The translations under genes were made by a program, and so were the position numbers. Below, one piece after another: positions 46,831 to 58,675 of a stretch of DNA of 64,000 nucleotides (position 1 is its first letter; every line of letters begins with the position of its first letter). The DNA comes from Piper betle (lineage: Eukaryota > Streptophyta > Magnoliopsida > Piperales > Piperaceae), in NCBI GenBank assembly GCA_033002965.1, contig JAURVB010013359.1, positions 116,388 to 180,387 on the forward strand, written 5' to 3'. The notes below the pieces were generated by a model. It did not search any database, was not told the DNA's origin, and saw only the letters and a program-made list of their open reading frames with translations.

Positions 46831-47150
46831 TTTCTACAAACCGGTGCTTACCTGTCAACGACCGGGACCCGCATGTGGGGCCCGGTTTGCACGTGCTAAC
46901 GTGCGTCGTGTGGGGGTTGAGCGCGCGCGCAGCCCCCGGTTTCCGTGTGGACCCCACGACTGATATCGGCCACATCTTTTTTTTAAAGATATTATTTATT
47001 ATTGTAAAAAAAATAGTGAGTGGGCGGTTTCTTAGGCAAACCTGGCCGAAAGATTTGGACACGTGTTTGGCTAATTTTCTCGGACGAGGTTCCGTGAGGG
47101 CAGTACAAAAACGCACCATTTTTCGTTAACCCGAGCGATGACCCGCTAAA
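46831..47150. promoter_or_regulatory. Promoter region of the PP2C gene
   Basis: A GC-rich block (46850-46980) with TGCACGTGCT and, at about 47055, ACACGTGTTTGG, both containing the ACGTG core bound by bZIP/bHLH factors. No clear TATA. Promoter function is inferred from position. Confidence 0.35.
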
Positions 47151-48464
47151 AGTTTCGAAACAAATCTTAATTATATTAATAATCAAAAAAGAAACCTCGT
47201 CACAATAAAATTTATAACTAACTTTAATTACAATAGAAATTAAAATAAATTTTAATTAAAATAAAAAATATTAAATAACTCGAAACAATTCTTAATTACA
47301 ATAAAAATATAAATTTTTTATTAATAAAAAATAAAGAATCATATTTTAAAATAATTAATGGAGACATAGCATAACCTTATTAAAACTCTTGAGTTTTATG
47401 TATTAATTAATATAGATATAGTTTAGGACAAGTTTAATATTATTATATTTTTGTTTTGTGTTTGTGATAGAATAATTGATGAATTTATGTAATAATGTCA
47501 TTTTTAAATAGTAGATGTTATCGTAATTAATAAAGTTTGTATGTATATTATAGCTAATAGAGAAGAATAAAAGGCTTCAAAGTATTTTTAAATTTAATTA
47601 TTATTATTATTATCTATATATAATGGCAAATATAGGATACTCAACTAATCCAAACACAACAAAAATTTAAATATATATATATATATATATGTATATCTAA
47701 AATAAAAATTATATTTGGCATAAACAACAAATGACATGATATCTTGGCTAGGTTGTATGTAATATTTATTTGTGAATTGCTGGATTTGAACTCCTTTTTA
47801 GGAATTTTGATTTTTGTTTTTGAATGTCTCATGCTCTTTGTGAGCTGTACGAATTTGAAGTTTAAAAAATCACATCGAATCACAGGCTACATGATAAGCT
47901 GTATAAGTTGTAAATATATTATACAGTTTATCACTGCATTGATACTAGTAGTTCAATTAATTTTTTAGTGTTTAACAATGAAAATCATAAATTTTTCCTA
48001 AATTCAGTCAAATAATGATCGTATTGTCATAAAATCATTCAACATTAATGAATTTTTAAAATATCATTAATATTTTATTTCGAGATGCTATTAATATTAT
48101 TATTACATTATGAATCAAGTTTAACATTTTGACTGACATTTAAATAGACAAGGTTTTGTTGACTTTTTATATTGTTGATGGATTACACGATATCAAATCA
48201 TATGGTTTGTCAAGTATGAAAAAATTTCCAAAAATATGTCAGATATCCCTTTTAATAACTACCAATTAACTGTAAATTATGAAAATATCCTTCAATTAAT
48301 AATTATAAGAAAGAACTTTTTATTTATTTTAAACCCTTGAAGAAGAATTTCTTTCTAGTGCTATCAGGACTCGAATTAAACTCGATAGATTAACTCAAAT
48401 TTGGACGTCGAATGACGTTAAGAAATGGTGGGCGTCTACGAAAAAATAAGGCACGCCTTTTTTA

Positions 48465-48465
<1 letters not shown>

Positions 48466-48508
<43 letters not shown>
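48466..48508. repeat. (TTA)n microsatellite
   Basis: About 14 uninterrupted TTA/ATT units. Confidence 0.96.
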
Positions 48509-48529
48509 GCGTATACATACAAAGGGTAT

Positions 48530-48910
48530 AAACTAGCCGAGCCGAGCATAGATATTTTTGAATTCAACATAATTTTTGACAAACATGTTTGAGTTTGTTT
48601 GAGTGCTTTAACGAGCCTTGATTTATTATAGGTCAAATTAAGTTCGTCTAAAATTTATGATGTCTGAGTTTGGCTCATGTTTGACTCACTATAATTTCAA
48701 ACTAAGCAAATATTTATATTTAGCTCGTATTTGACTTATATAAGATCAAAATTTTTATTTTAATATTATATAAGTTTAATGCGACCTTAATAATATTGAC
48801 AAGCCGAATCAAGTTAAGTATTTTTTTGAGTTTAACACATCAAACTCAAATTTCAAACTAAATTGATTCAAATACTCCTTAACTCAAACTCGGCTGATTA
48901 TTAAAAAATC
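48530..48910. repeat. Dispersed degenerate repeat with TTTGAGTTTG / CAAACTCAAA words
   Basis: The segment is rich in GAGTTTG, CTCGTATTTGACT, AAACTCAAAT and similar words. Related word composition recurs at 59510-59770, 60790-61030 and 62060-62600, where TCGAACTCGACTCG words dominate. It is probably one widespread non-autonomous family; no ends were defined. Confidence 0.4.
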
Positions 48911-50565
48911 ATCTATTTCAAAGTAAAATTTTTTTAATAAATATAAATTTAAATAAAATTAAACAAAACATAAAATACTTGATATTAGGTTTGCCTTGTG
49001 TGAATCTCTAATACTTACGTCGGGAGGGGAGTAATTAGGGGCGATCCGGGTCGGCGTTCGCACGTGGTGGAGCCCACAAGTGTGCGATTCGACATCACGA
49101 CGGATGGCGGGAAACGATCTGTTTCCCAGTCAATCCAACCGTCTTCCATGTCTCTTCCCACCACCCCAGTTTTCCCAGCAACCCATCTGAACCGTCGACG
49201 AGGTGGCCCTACACGAGTTTTCAATCTCATCACCGTTGATGAACATTTCACGTATACATACATATTCATAAAAATCGAAATTAGCGAAGTCGGAAAACAT
49301 TTTCAACATGAAAGATGATACCTGCAATCAACCTTAACCGAGATTTGACAAGATATTCCGACGTGCAAAGGTGTTCCACATTTGCATGCGATGACAATGG
49401 CATATACATCATCTTCCAACCAAATACAAGTCAATTGATTAATTAACTTATGTAATTGTCACGCTAGAAGTTACACAAAGCAAATATATATATGTCGCAG
49501 TCTATTCGGCAACTTAATAAAAAAATTGAGTAGTCTATTGTCCTTCCGTCTGAAAATTGATTGTTGTTTAGTACATAAACAAATAGTTTTACTTTAATTT
49601 TCTTTATCTTTGAACATTGGGAACTTGGGAAGGGCAGAGCAGGTGAAGGACTGGGCCAATCTCCCATTGTAAGCATTTGCTTGGTGAGTCAAATGCCAAT
49701 CATCCATTTGGAGCAAATGACTTGCCCAGAAATCTCGGCGCATTTGTCTGTCCTTTCCCTCGTCTCTCCGGCCCGATTTCTTACGGTTCAACGCAACTTA
49801 TGTTGCTCTTAATTACTAATAAAAATAAATAATATTGGCTAGGCGGTGGCATTTGGATTTGGGTCAGCAGCTAATATAAACTGTAAATTGTGGGATGCCA
49901 CCAAGTCAAAATGATAGAAGTTATACATACAAGCTTAATGTGCTGTACCACACTTAATATGTTGTTCCATTTTTTATATGGACTTAAATGTATAAGACAA
50001 GACACTCTATTGTGGCTTCATCAATAAACAATTAGACAGGTTATCAAGGCAGTCCCCCATCATCTAGTGATATATGTGCTTGAATGGACATCTTCGCTAA
50101 AGTCACACATTCGATTTGATTCCTCTGTTTTGGCACAACCCAAAGATTTTTCTTGTCTGCTATTTCTTGTCAAAAAATTATTAGCAATTATCGGGATGAT
50201 CCAATTCACTATTTATATTGATGGTGGGATCATGGTCCTGCCACTCAATACAAAGTCCAAGGCTATTGCTTTCGTGGTGGATGCTAGATGTGATTTATTC
50301 CTCAAAATTAATCGTCACCTCAAAATATTGCTGTCTTTGATTCTCAACCTCTTATGTCGATGTCATGAAAAGGCTTGTTTTGCAGGAAGTTATAAACACA
50401 AGCTGAATTTGAAGAAGAGATGCATCATCTGAAACGGACCCCCAGCAACTGATTTGTTTGCATGCACTAGTGTTCACTGACAAGCGAAAGGCAGATTGTT
50501 AGTCGCATTTCATCTTCATCCAAGACCCAAGAATTTTTTTATGGTCACTTTCATATGTGCACTCC

Positions 50566-50820
50566 TAGTCCTGGGCACACTAGCCACTTTTATATGTGCT
50601 CGGAGCGTATGCCTTCTATAATCTCCGCCCATTTGACTTTACATTCCACTGGGCATGGCAGCTTCATAGAAAGCAGGCTTGTTTCTTAAGGAAAGAATGG
50701 TCGGCGCATACAATAATAAGGAAAGACGACCCTGTGGCCGGCCGGCGGCTTCTTGAGTGGAAGGTTATAAACGAGGACATCATGCGAAAAGCTGTAAAAG
50801 AGTACGAGAAAAACATATGA
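50566..50820 (+). CDS. Coding-like terminal exon of an unrecognised small protein
   Basis: After an acceptor-like CACACTAG at 50585-50588 a frame runs to the stop at 50818. It reads PLLYVLGAYAFYNLRPFDF, then TFHWAWQLHRKQACFLRKEW, a charged stretch with KDDPVAGRRLLEWK and an Arg/Lys-rich end. There is no in-frame ATG near the start, so it would be a last exon. The composition (Trp, Tyr, balanced charge, one hydrophobic N-terminal part) looks like real protein, possibly a small mitochondrial or membrane-anchored one. I do not recognise the family and find no certain upstream exon. It could also be a pseudogene piece. Confidence 0.35.
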
Positions 50821-51307
50821 GAATGAGAATGCATAAGATCGTTTGTATTGGAATTTGGGATCATATTCATTGAACAAATTTATTTGTATCAGATAATAGG
50901 TCGGCCTGGCCTTATATCAGATTTAGTTTACGTTCCAAGGCGAGCAATCTAATTCACAAGTTCGTGAATCATACTGACCGTATATTTTTTTACGGAAATA
51001 TATGCATGATGATTCATATATATAGTGTCATTTTCATTGTGTTTGTTGTGGCTACGACTCATATTTGTACCCTGTTGACTTCTAATTCACAGTTTGACTT
51101 GACCGGTCTCTCTTCCTTGTTGGGCAAGACCGGCGTTGTTCATTTCATTCCCCCTTCCCATCTATCTGGTTCTCATAAACTCTTGGAGCTGGTCTGCGAA
51201 TCATGTTATGTTGATTGGTGCTGCCTCTGTTTTTAGATGCGCTCAAGCTCATCTGGTTTTGTGGGCTTCGTTAGATTTGTCTCCATAGAGTTGTTATAGT
51301 TGGTTAT
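50821..51307. other. Spacer upstream of the membrane-protein gene
   Basis: No feature recognised; presumably promoter and 5' UTR of the gene at 51308. Confidence 0.4.
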
Positions 51308-54045
51308 ATGATGTGGAGTTTGGCGGCCAAAGGCTTGAGGCTTGTCTATGTGGTGTTTGCTTTTTGTTATGCTCTCTTCCTCGGAGCTCTCAAAGGCACG
51401 TTCTTGATTCGTCTTATTCTTCTTGATATGTTCTCTATTGAATTATTTAATAAGATAGTTGATTTTCGATTGCAAGCTGCTGTTTTTGTCTATCGATTTT
51501 TCATCTTATTACCATTCCTTGTTTGGGTTCTGAATTATAATTGGATGGTCAACTCTGGTGGGATGGTGTTTATATGATTTATTCGATGTAGAATATATAT
51601 TGGTACATCATCTTCATCTTATTAGAATTTAATATTAGATTTTTCGGGTATTGCAGGTCTTTTGGTTGGTCCAATTGCAGGTTTGCTTCTGATATTTGGA
51701 AATATTGTGATAATTCTTGGGCTCTTTCCTGCTCATGTTGCTTGGACGGTGTATGCTCTTCTCAAGTAAGCCTATTTTAAGTTTTTGAAGATTGATCTTT
51801 ACCAGTAACCTTAGACTTGGGTTGTAGGATGAATGGTTATCATTTTGCAGGACTCCTCGGTTTGATGCTGCTCTTAAAGTGGTTCTGTTATTTGCTCTCC
51901 CTCCATTATTTGGCCTTTGGTTGGGACTAAGCATTGCAGGCAGTGTACTGGTTGGAGTGGGCTACGGGTTCTTCACTCCATGGGTCTCGACCTTTGAAGC
52001 TTTTAGAGAGGATAGAGAATCCAAGAAGTTCCAGCATTGCATTGTGGTATATATGATTGCATTTCAGTCAGATTTAGCTCTGACTTTTTTCTTTTCAATG
52101 CATGGATGAAGAAGAAGAATGAATTGTGACTTTGCTATCTGATGCCCAGGATGGAACATGGCAGACAATCAAAGGAAGCTGTACAGTGGTCCGAGATTTT
52201 ACAGATTTTTGTTACTTCTCATATCCACAACTGCTGAAGGAACTAACCGACGGCTCTGACTCGGAGGAAACACATACAATAAGGTTTGCCCCAACAAATG
52301 GCTATCTTCATTGGGGCAATATATATTGTTGAATGTTACATTTTATTTTGATCATGAAAATATGTTTCTTAGAGAATCTCATGTCTTTGCTTGTCAGCAA
52401 CTGCTAACAAATTGTTATGTAATGCAGATTGATCCATGTTCCTAAAATTATCATCGCTGGTTTGATGGGTTTAGTTGTATTGCTCCCCTCTATATTGAAA
52501 AGTCCATACATGTTGTTCAAGGGATGGCAGAGGTTATTGCATGACTTAATAAGCCGAGAAGGTCCTTTCCTTGAAACTGCATGTGTGCCAGTAGCTGGAT
52601 TGGTCATCATATTTTGGCCACTGGTGGTTATCGGAAGCATCTTATTTGCCATATTAACAAGTTTCATTGTGGGTATATATGCTTCAGTCATTGTATATCA
52701 GGTCATTCTATATCCCCAACAGTACAGATTTGCTCACTTCTGATCTTTTTTTGATTCAGCTAATTTTTTGTGCTAATGTTAATGGTAGCAACTTTGATTT
52801 CAGGAAAGATCATTTCGTCGAGGAGTTGCGTACATAGTTGCCATGGTTTCAGAGTTCGATGAGTACACTAATGATTGGCTTTACTTGAGGGAAGGATCCA
52901 TTCTTCCAAAGTAACATAATTTCCAATTCCCTTCTGAGTTTTGTATTTTTTTTTAAATTCAAGCAATAGTTGTTTAATATGTAATTGCTCACAGCCAGGC
53001 CCCGGTATCGAAAAAAGAAAGCTGTACATTCATCAGAGCTTTCAGTTAAGGGTGGTTCAGTGGGAAGAAGCAAGAGATCTGAGGCTCCGGCTATGCTCGT
53101 TCCCAGTTTGGCTCCTTCAAGATCAGTTAGAGAGACTATACAAGAAGTGAAACTGGTACAGGTCAGTAGTTTCATATTCATTCTCCCAACATCTACATAG
53201 TAGGTTTTGGGTAATGGGAGTTTCTCACATTCATGGGCAAGCTCGTTTTGTTATTTGCACATATGAAATCTTGTACGTATTAATAGTATTTTGATTTGTT
53301 AGATATGGGAGGACATCATGAAGTCATGTGAGATGAGAGGGAAGGAACTTATAGATGCTAAAGTGATCACAATCACAGACTTGAGTGAATGGCTCAAGGC
53401 CAGAAATCCAAGCCAAGGAAGTGTTATTGGCGTTGGAATTCCTTGTTACGCTCTTTTTGTATGCTTGGTGAACTCAATCAAGGCTGGCTCTAGGGGATTA
53501 GTGCTGACAGATGGTGTTCAAGTCACCCCAGAAAACTTGCCCCAGGACCGCCTGCTAGAATGGTTCTTTCAACCATTCTTGGTTATAAAGGAGCAAATCA
53601 AAGCCATCAGACTCTCTGAAGGGGAGTTGAAGTTCCTAGCCAAGCTTGTTCTTTTTGGTGATGCTTCCTCCCAACGTATGGAATCCTGGGACAATGGTTC
53701 GGAGGTGCCTCAAGATGCAATGAAGCTTGCTCAGATTCAAGCTATCAGTAGAAGGTTTGGATCCTCTTCTTGCCAGTTCTAGGAATTAGGTTTTGAATCC
53801 TACCATTTTTAACTAGACTAGCAAAATATCATCACCGTATCCTATATACTTTCATTATGTTCGACACTAATAAAGGATGACCATTTTTCAGATTATCAGG
53901 CATGATGAAGAGCATGTCCAAGTTCCCAACTTATAGGAGACGCTTCAGAGAAGTAGTGAAGAACCTCATTGGATACTGCCCAGAGAAGGAAAGTTCCGCA
54001 GCATCTCATTCCACTAAATATGTTGCTTCTCTTGAAATTGTGTAA
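51308..54045 (+). CDS. Multi-pass membrane protein of the At3g27390 type
   Basis: Nine exons: 51308-51395, 51657-51765, 51851-52046, 52150-52283, 52428-52701, 52804-52910, 52999-53161, 53303-53754 and 53892-54045. The total is 1,677 nt (558 aa), close to the Arabidopsis homologue. Hydrophobic segments cover the N-terminal half (VYVVFAFCYALFLGALKG, LLVGPIAGLLLIFGNIVIIL, VVLLFALPPLFGLWLG, IIIAGLMGLVVLLPSI, AGLVIIFWPLVVIGSILFA). Family motifs include GYGFFTPWVSTFEAFRE, DGTWQTIKGSCTVVRDFTD and EFDEYTNDWLYLREGS. The C-terminal half is soluble (IWEDIMKSCEMRGKELID, LPQDRLLEWFFQPFLVIKEQ). Function is unknown. Intron 1 begins GC, not GT (AAAG/GCACGT), the only way to join ALKG to LLVGPIAG in frame. 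A second ATG follows immediately at 51311. Confidence 0.92.
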
Positions 54046-54070
54046 TATGTTGCTTCTCTTGAAATTGTGT
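54017..54070 (+). repeat. Tandem duplication, 27-bp unit x2, across a stop codon
   Basis: AATATGTTGCTTCTCTTGAA begins at 54017 and 54044, each followed by ATTGTGT. The unit is nine codons long. The stop TAA at 54043-54045 sits at the boundary of the two units. Confidence 0.9.
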
Positions 54071-54167
54071 AGATGGAAAAGGTAAAATTTTCACATTGTA
54101 GAGGAGTATCTCGATTTTGGTGCAAATATTAAAAGGTGGAGACCCGCTACTCTGCGCCACAGATTAT

Positions 54168-54267
54168 TCTGGGCCGTCCGATTACAAGGACGGCCCAGAT
54201 CTAATCTATTTTTTTTAAAAAAGTTAAAATTTAATCTGGACCGTCCGATTAGAAGGACGATCCAGAT
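54168..54267. repeat. Left inverted arm of fold-back element
   Basis: About 100 bp that pairs almost perfectly with 54796-54896. The arm itself contains a hairpin, GGGCCGTCC...GGACGGCCC around GATTACAA, and a second, weaker one near its inner end (ACCGTCC...GGACGAT). Confidence 0.93.
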
Positions 54268-54795
54268 GACATGGAGGGGAGGAGGCGGAGCGCCGCCGCC
54301 GTGGCGGGGGAGGGAGGGCGCCCAGATCTGGCCGTCCCCCGGCCAGACTGGTTGGGGGACGGCCAGGTCCGGCCTGTCGCGGCCGGATCTGGCCGTGGCT
54401 GCCCGCCCGCATCTGGCGGCGGCCAGATCTGGGCGGGGCAGCCGCAGGGCGGTGGTGCGACAGGGCGGCGACGTCCGCGGCGAGGGGAGCGAGGAGGGAC
54501 GCCCCGCCCTCGCCACGCCCCGCCACCCCCGCCCTCCCCTCGACCTCCCCCCACCCCTCCCACCTTCTGCCGCCCCCGCTCTCCCTCCCCCGCCCCTGCT
54601 CTGCCGCCCCCGCCCTCCCTCCTGCCCCTGCTCCGCCGCCCCCGCCCTGCTCCGCCGCCCCCGCTCTCCCTCCCCGCCCCGGCTCCGGCCGCCAGATCTG
54701 GCCGCGGCCGGCGGGTCCACCTGCGGCGTCCGGGACGGGGCGGCGATGCGGCGGGACGGCGGCGGGGCGGCGGTTTCGGGTTTTTTTAACATTCG

Positions 54796-54896
54796 ATCTG
54801 GACCGTCCTTGTAATCGGACGGTTCAGATCAAATTTTAACTTTTTTAAAAAAAATAGATTAGATCTGGGCCGTCCTTGTAATCGGACGGCCCAGAA
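54796..54896. repeat. Right inverted arm of fold-back element
   Basis: Reverse complement of 54168-54267 with few mismatches. It contains ACCGTCC...GGACGGT and GGGCCGTCC...GGACGGCCC hairpins. Confidence 0.93.
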
Positions 54897-54950
54897 CAGA
54901 GCTTGGGGCAGAAAATTTTTTCTGCCCCTTGCTCTGAAAAACTTTACCCT

Positions 54951-55661
54951 AAAAGGTGAGACTTGCATATTTTTGTGGTCAAATTTCCTGCGAACTACAA
55001 ACAAAATGCCTTCACCTTGACTGAGAAGTTCAACCCAAGTTATAGCACTGTGCTGAGACGGTTTAATATCAACTCATTCAACTTTACAGTGAAAATTGAG
55101 CAAATGTTATTTAACATGAAGATATGTAGATTGTTGAATGCTCTTATGTTCAAGACGATATTTGGTAATATGACAGCAACTCAGAACTAACTTATCTACC
55201 AGGTTCATTAGACAGTAATCGCTCCCATGAAAAGCATATAAAACACCAACAAGCGCAAGCATGAGAAATTTGTGAGGCATATCACAGAAAACATAATGAA
55301 CGATGTGATTTCCGCATCACACATCGCTAGACATACATACAGACATAAGAGAAAACTCTTCCCTGTTGTCCGCTCATAACCACAGATCTGATCCTGCCAA
55401 AGAATACAGATTAATGTATATCGTTGATTGTACAATAACTTCATTTTCCATTATTGAACAACTTTACCTCAAGTTAAATAATAAATACAACTTCGCGATC
55501 ATTTATTTACATTTTGGCAGAAAAAGATACCACACATTTCTACCGGAAAACTGAAAAAGAAAAAAGACAAATATATCACAGAAATATCCGGTTCTCTAAG
55601 CGAACTCTCCATTTTCATTTTAGACTAACGCTCAACGAACGTGCTCCAAACTCTCACACCA
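54951..55661. other. Spacer between convergent genes
   Basis: Holds the presumed 3' UTR of the minus-strand DUF829 gene. No other feature recognised. Confidence 0.45.
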
Positions 55662-58600
55662 TCAGAGCTTTGATCGCCTTATGCATTTCATGGCATTAAA
55701 TCTGTTATAATTCTTGGATGAAGAACCGAAGGTTGGTCTTTTACCAAGTGAGCCACCATTTTTCAGGTCCCAATCTTCAATGGTTTTTGGTACACACGCG
55801 TCAAATAGTATCTGCCCCAAAACGCTGTTTGCGCTAATGTTTGGTGGGCCATTGTGCATATAAATCGGTCTCTCCTTTTGCTTATCATGTAGAGTGCCCA
55901 TCTCTTTATCATCGTGAAAATCCATAGAACTAGGTAAGAAAAAGTGATCACTTGGATCAATTGCCACTCTTCGAAAACTTTCATTAGAGCTCATGGCAGC
56001 TTTGCGAAGCTTGCAAACCTTAGATATTTGTGCAGACGAGGTTCCAAGACCAGCTTCTTTTATTTTTTGTTGGTAAATTTTCCGAGTGTAAGTTGTAGCT
56101 GCTTTCTCAAGCAATTCGGTGACAAGAACTTTGTAGTCAACCGGATATTTCTTGAAATGACCTGAAAAGGAATTTATTCCCCATGTCACATTTAAACAGA
56201 CAAATAAAAGAGCCAAGGTCCAGTTACCACTGATATTTGAACATCAATTGTTGCTACAATCCGACAACTGGATATTTTAATTTTTTTAAACTGCCACAAC
56301 AAATTGCCAGCATTTCAATTTCTGACAACATTTTCCTTTTCCAATGATAGAATTCATAATATAGACTTAAAGTCCTCTAGTCTTCACTTGATAATAATCA
56401 GGCGATCATGTTACTAGTCAATTTAATATGTGCGATAAAAATAACCAGCCAAAGACATACCTACATGAGGCGACTTGGCCCACTTTACCAGTTTGACATC
56501 ACCACCAAGCTCTTGGAGACGCTGAGCAAAATTGCAGACTACATTATAGGGAGCAAGTTCATCGTCTTCAGAACATAATATAAGAAATGGACCCATCTTC
56601 TGAAACATAATAAAAAAATCATTAAATCGGACATAAAAGTCAGCAAGCACATTCAAAATCTAGATATTAGCAGGGCTCACCACAGATGCATAGAGTGTCT
56701 GCCAGTACTCTGCTCGTTGAGCTTCAAATTTGTTGAGGAACAAAGCATCTAAACCGGAGGCTAAGGATTTTGCCATCCATGAAACCAGTCTTGGAGGTTC
56801 TGACATTTTTAGTATGCTTGGATGAAGAACAAATCGAGTTCCCGCATCACTGGTAAAATCAACAGGACTGGAATCATATATGTAACCGCTGATGGAATCT
56901 TTAACTAGCCTGCAGTCATCCTTCGCCAAAAATTAAATAATTCTCAGCCATAAGTTGCTGAAGTTTTTATGAATGTGATGTTTACAACGTTCGAATATTT
57001 ATGAAAAATATTTACTTAAAAAGGAAAAGGATATACCAGATCAAATGGTCCTTCGTGGGTTCCGTCAATAATCTGCATACATAAGCAGGAAGCACAATAT
57101 TCAGTCAACATGAGAGATCAATATGGCCTCAAGTGTAGCTCAATTTCGGTCATTGATTTACCTGAAGAACCTTATACATGCAGGCCTTTGGCCCACCAGA
57201 GAAAGCCGCAAAAACAATAGGTAAAGGATTTATCTTCAATTCCTGGAAATAAAGTTGATGCAAATGTGTATAAAATGCTAAAATTGCAGATCGGAGAGGT
57301 ACAGGAGGACCCAGTTCATTATTTTATATGACATTGAGAGATCCTTCTAATTGAAGATCTATAATAAAATACCTTAATAACCTCGTGAAGAAGTTCGGAT
57401 GCTAGCAATGCAGCTTTGTCAGGGAAAAACCTGCGAAAGAAATTATAAATGAAACAAAGAACTGTAAAAGGTGGACTATAGACTGTAGAGAATGCTGTTT
57501 TATGTCTTCGGATACACTGGTTATATAAATGTTCATAAACATACTCATTACACCCACTGAAACATGCTTATTAGAAAATAATAAAAAAATTGATCATTAC
57601 TTTTCTAACAATCTTAAAAAACATAAATAACAAGTGGGCAAGAATGTAAGGTCAACGATTTAATCAAATTCATCTAGCTAAACAATTTTAATTTTAAAAA
57701 ACCGAGAAATGTCATGAAAAGTTGGTTCCACCAATCAACATCTGTTAAACATTAGCATACTGAATAAAATCCAAGCAGGCAAAGGCCATGGAACCGAAAT
57801 CACTTTTTAATTCATTACATTTTAGGTTTTACAATCTTTACAAAATCCATGAAGCAACACGAATAACTTTGCATACCATATAAATTATGTTTCCAAATCA
57901 TAGAACCAATACAAAGTAATTATATGACTTATCATGTTTGCTATGAAAATTGGTAGAGTCATTTCAGCTCTCAAAATCATCCTTTGAAATCAAAATAATA
58001 CATGACATTTGCTTGGCGATACATGTACATGATAGAGATCATAATAAGTTTCAGCATAAAAGGAAGCATTTAAATAAGCTCTTCACTTCAGATACTAAAA
58101 TCTTTCCACAAAACTAATTCCTGACATTTGAGAAAATTTGGAATAATCATGCCAAGGCAAAATTAGCCCTAAGTTTAACGAAAGAATTGGGATTTGGGTG
58201 TTGCATTTTTTTTTGTTTTTTTCAAAAGGCTACAACTTTCAGCAAATTGAGCATAGAAATTTTTTCTCTGCCAAGTAAATTAACACCAATACAGAAAAAA
58301 AATGTTTCGGTATCTTCATCAGTCACAGCATCTTAGCATCATCGGATGATCGAGTTTGTCCACAACAACACCCCCCAAAAAAAACAGCATATAAACACAG
58401 TTCTATCAGATGAGAAGAAAAGTCACTATCCACCATTAGCAACCTCAAAAAAATCGAACAACGTTCATACGCATCATGAGAAGAAAAGGAGCATACTGGT
58501 TGAGGAAATCGGCACAGCAAACGAGGGAACTCCAACCAGCAGAAGCATAGAGGTCCACATATCGGAGCAAGTGCTTATCCTCACTTGACATCCACGCGAA

Positions 58601-58675
58601 GACGACGACGATACCTCTCCCGTCACCACCGCCGCCCTTCCTCCCCCAATAGATCCTCCCCCCGCTCCCCCACAT
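55662..58675 (-). CDS. DUF829 / TMEM53-like alpha/beta-hydrolase-fold protein
   Basis: Seven exons (high to low): 58497-58675, 57373-57430, 57162-57242, 57037-57072, 56681-56920, 56461-56599 and 55662-56161. They total 1,233 nt, 410 aa, with all joins in frame and GT-AG. Start MWGSGGRIYWGRKGG, then GIVVVFAWMSSEDKHLLRYV and DLYASAGWSSLVCCADFLNQ. The nucleophile-elbow region is VFAAFSGGPKACMYKVLQ. Then come IYDSSPVDFTSDAGTRFVLH, PPRLVSWMAKSLASGLDALF, QRAEYWQTLY, PFLILCSEDDELAPYNVVCN, GGDVKLVKWAKSPHVGHF and YPVDYKVLVTELLEKAA. This is the diagnostic order of plant DUF829 proteins; Ser in FSGG, Asp in SEDDELAP and His in SPHVGH are the candidate catalytic triad. The substrate is unknown. The last exon adds about 130 residues of variable tail. 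An in-frame upstream ATG at 58885 exists, but family members start at the MWG position. Confidence 0.93.

Larger units (their letters stand above)
47151..50560. other. Long AT-rich spacer
   Basis: Mostly AT-rich DNA. It includes a TA run near 47668-47690, a TTA microsatellite at 48466-48508, a degenerate repeat segment at 48530-48910, and a somewhat GC-richer patch at 49015-49250 without a coding domain. No gene recognised. Confidence 0.5.
54073..54950. mobile_element. Fold-back transposon with GC-rich core
   Basis: Arms of about 100 bp (54168-54267 and 54796-54896) flank a core of about 530 bp, extremely G+C-rich and made of CAGATCTGGCCG- and GCCCCCGCCCTCC-like words. Outside the right arm is another perfect hairpin, GGGGCAGAAAA/TTTTCTGCCCC. 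The outer ends read GGTAAAATTTTC (left, 54075) and, reversed, GGGTAAAGTTTTTC (right), so the ends are mutually inverted and Mutator-like. AAAAGG occurs at both outer edges. No transposase frame is present; the long ORFs in the core are artefacts of composition. It lies directly after the membrane-protein gene's stop codon and probably within its 3' UTR. Confidence 0.75.

Noticed and set aside
50067..50432. 121-codon ORF
   Set aside because: No recognisable domain, poor start context and AT-rich composition; not supported as a gene.
54091..54814. Several ORFs of 100-233 codons in the fold-back core
   Set aside because: Composition artefact of an extremely GC-rich segment with few stop triplets; repetitive Pro/Arg/Gly sequence and no codon structure.
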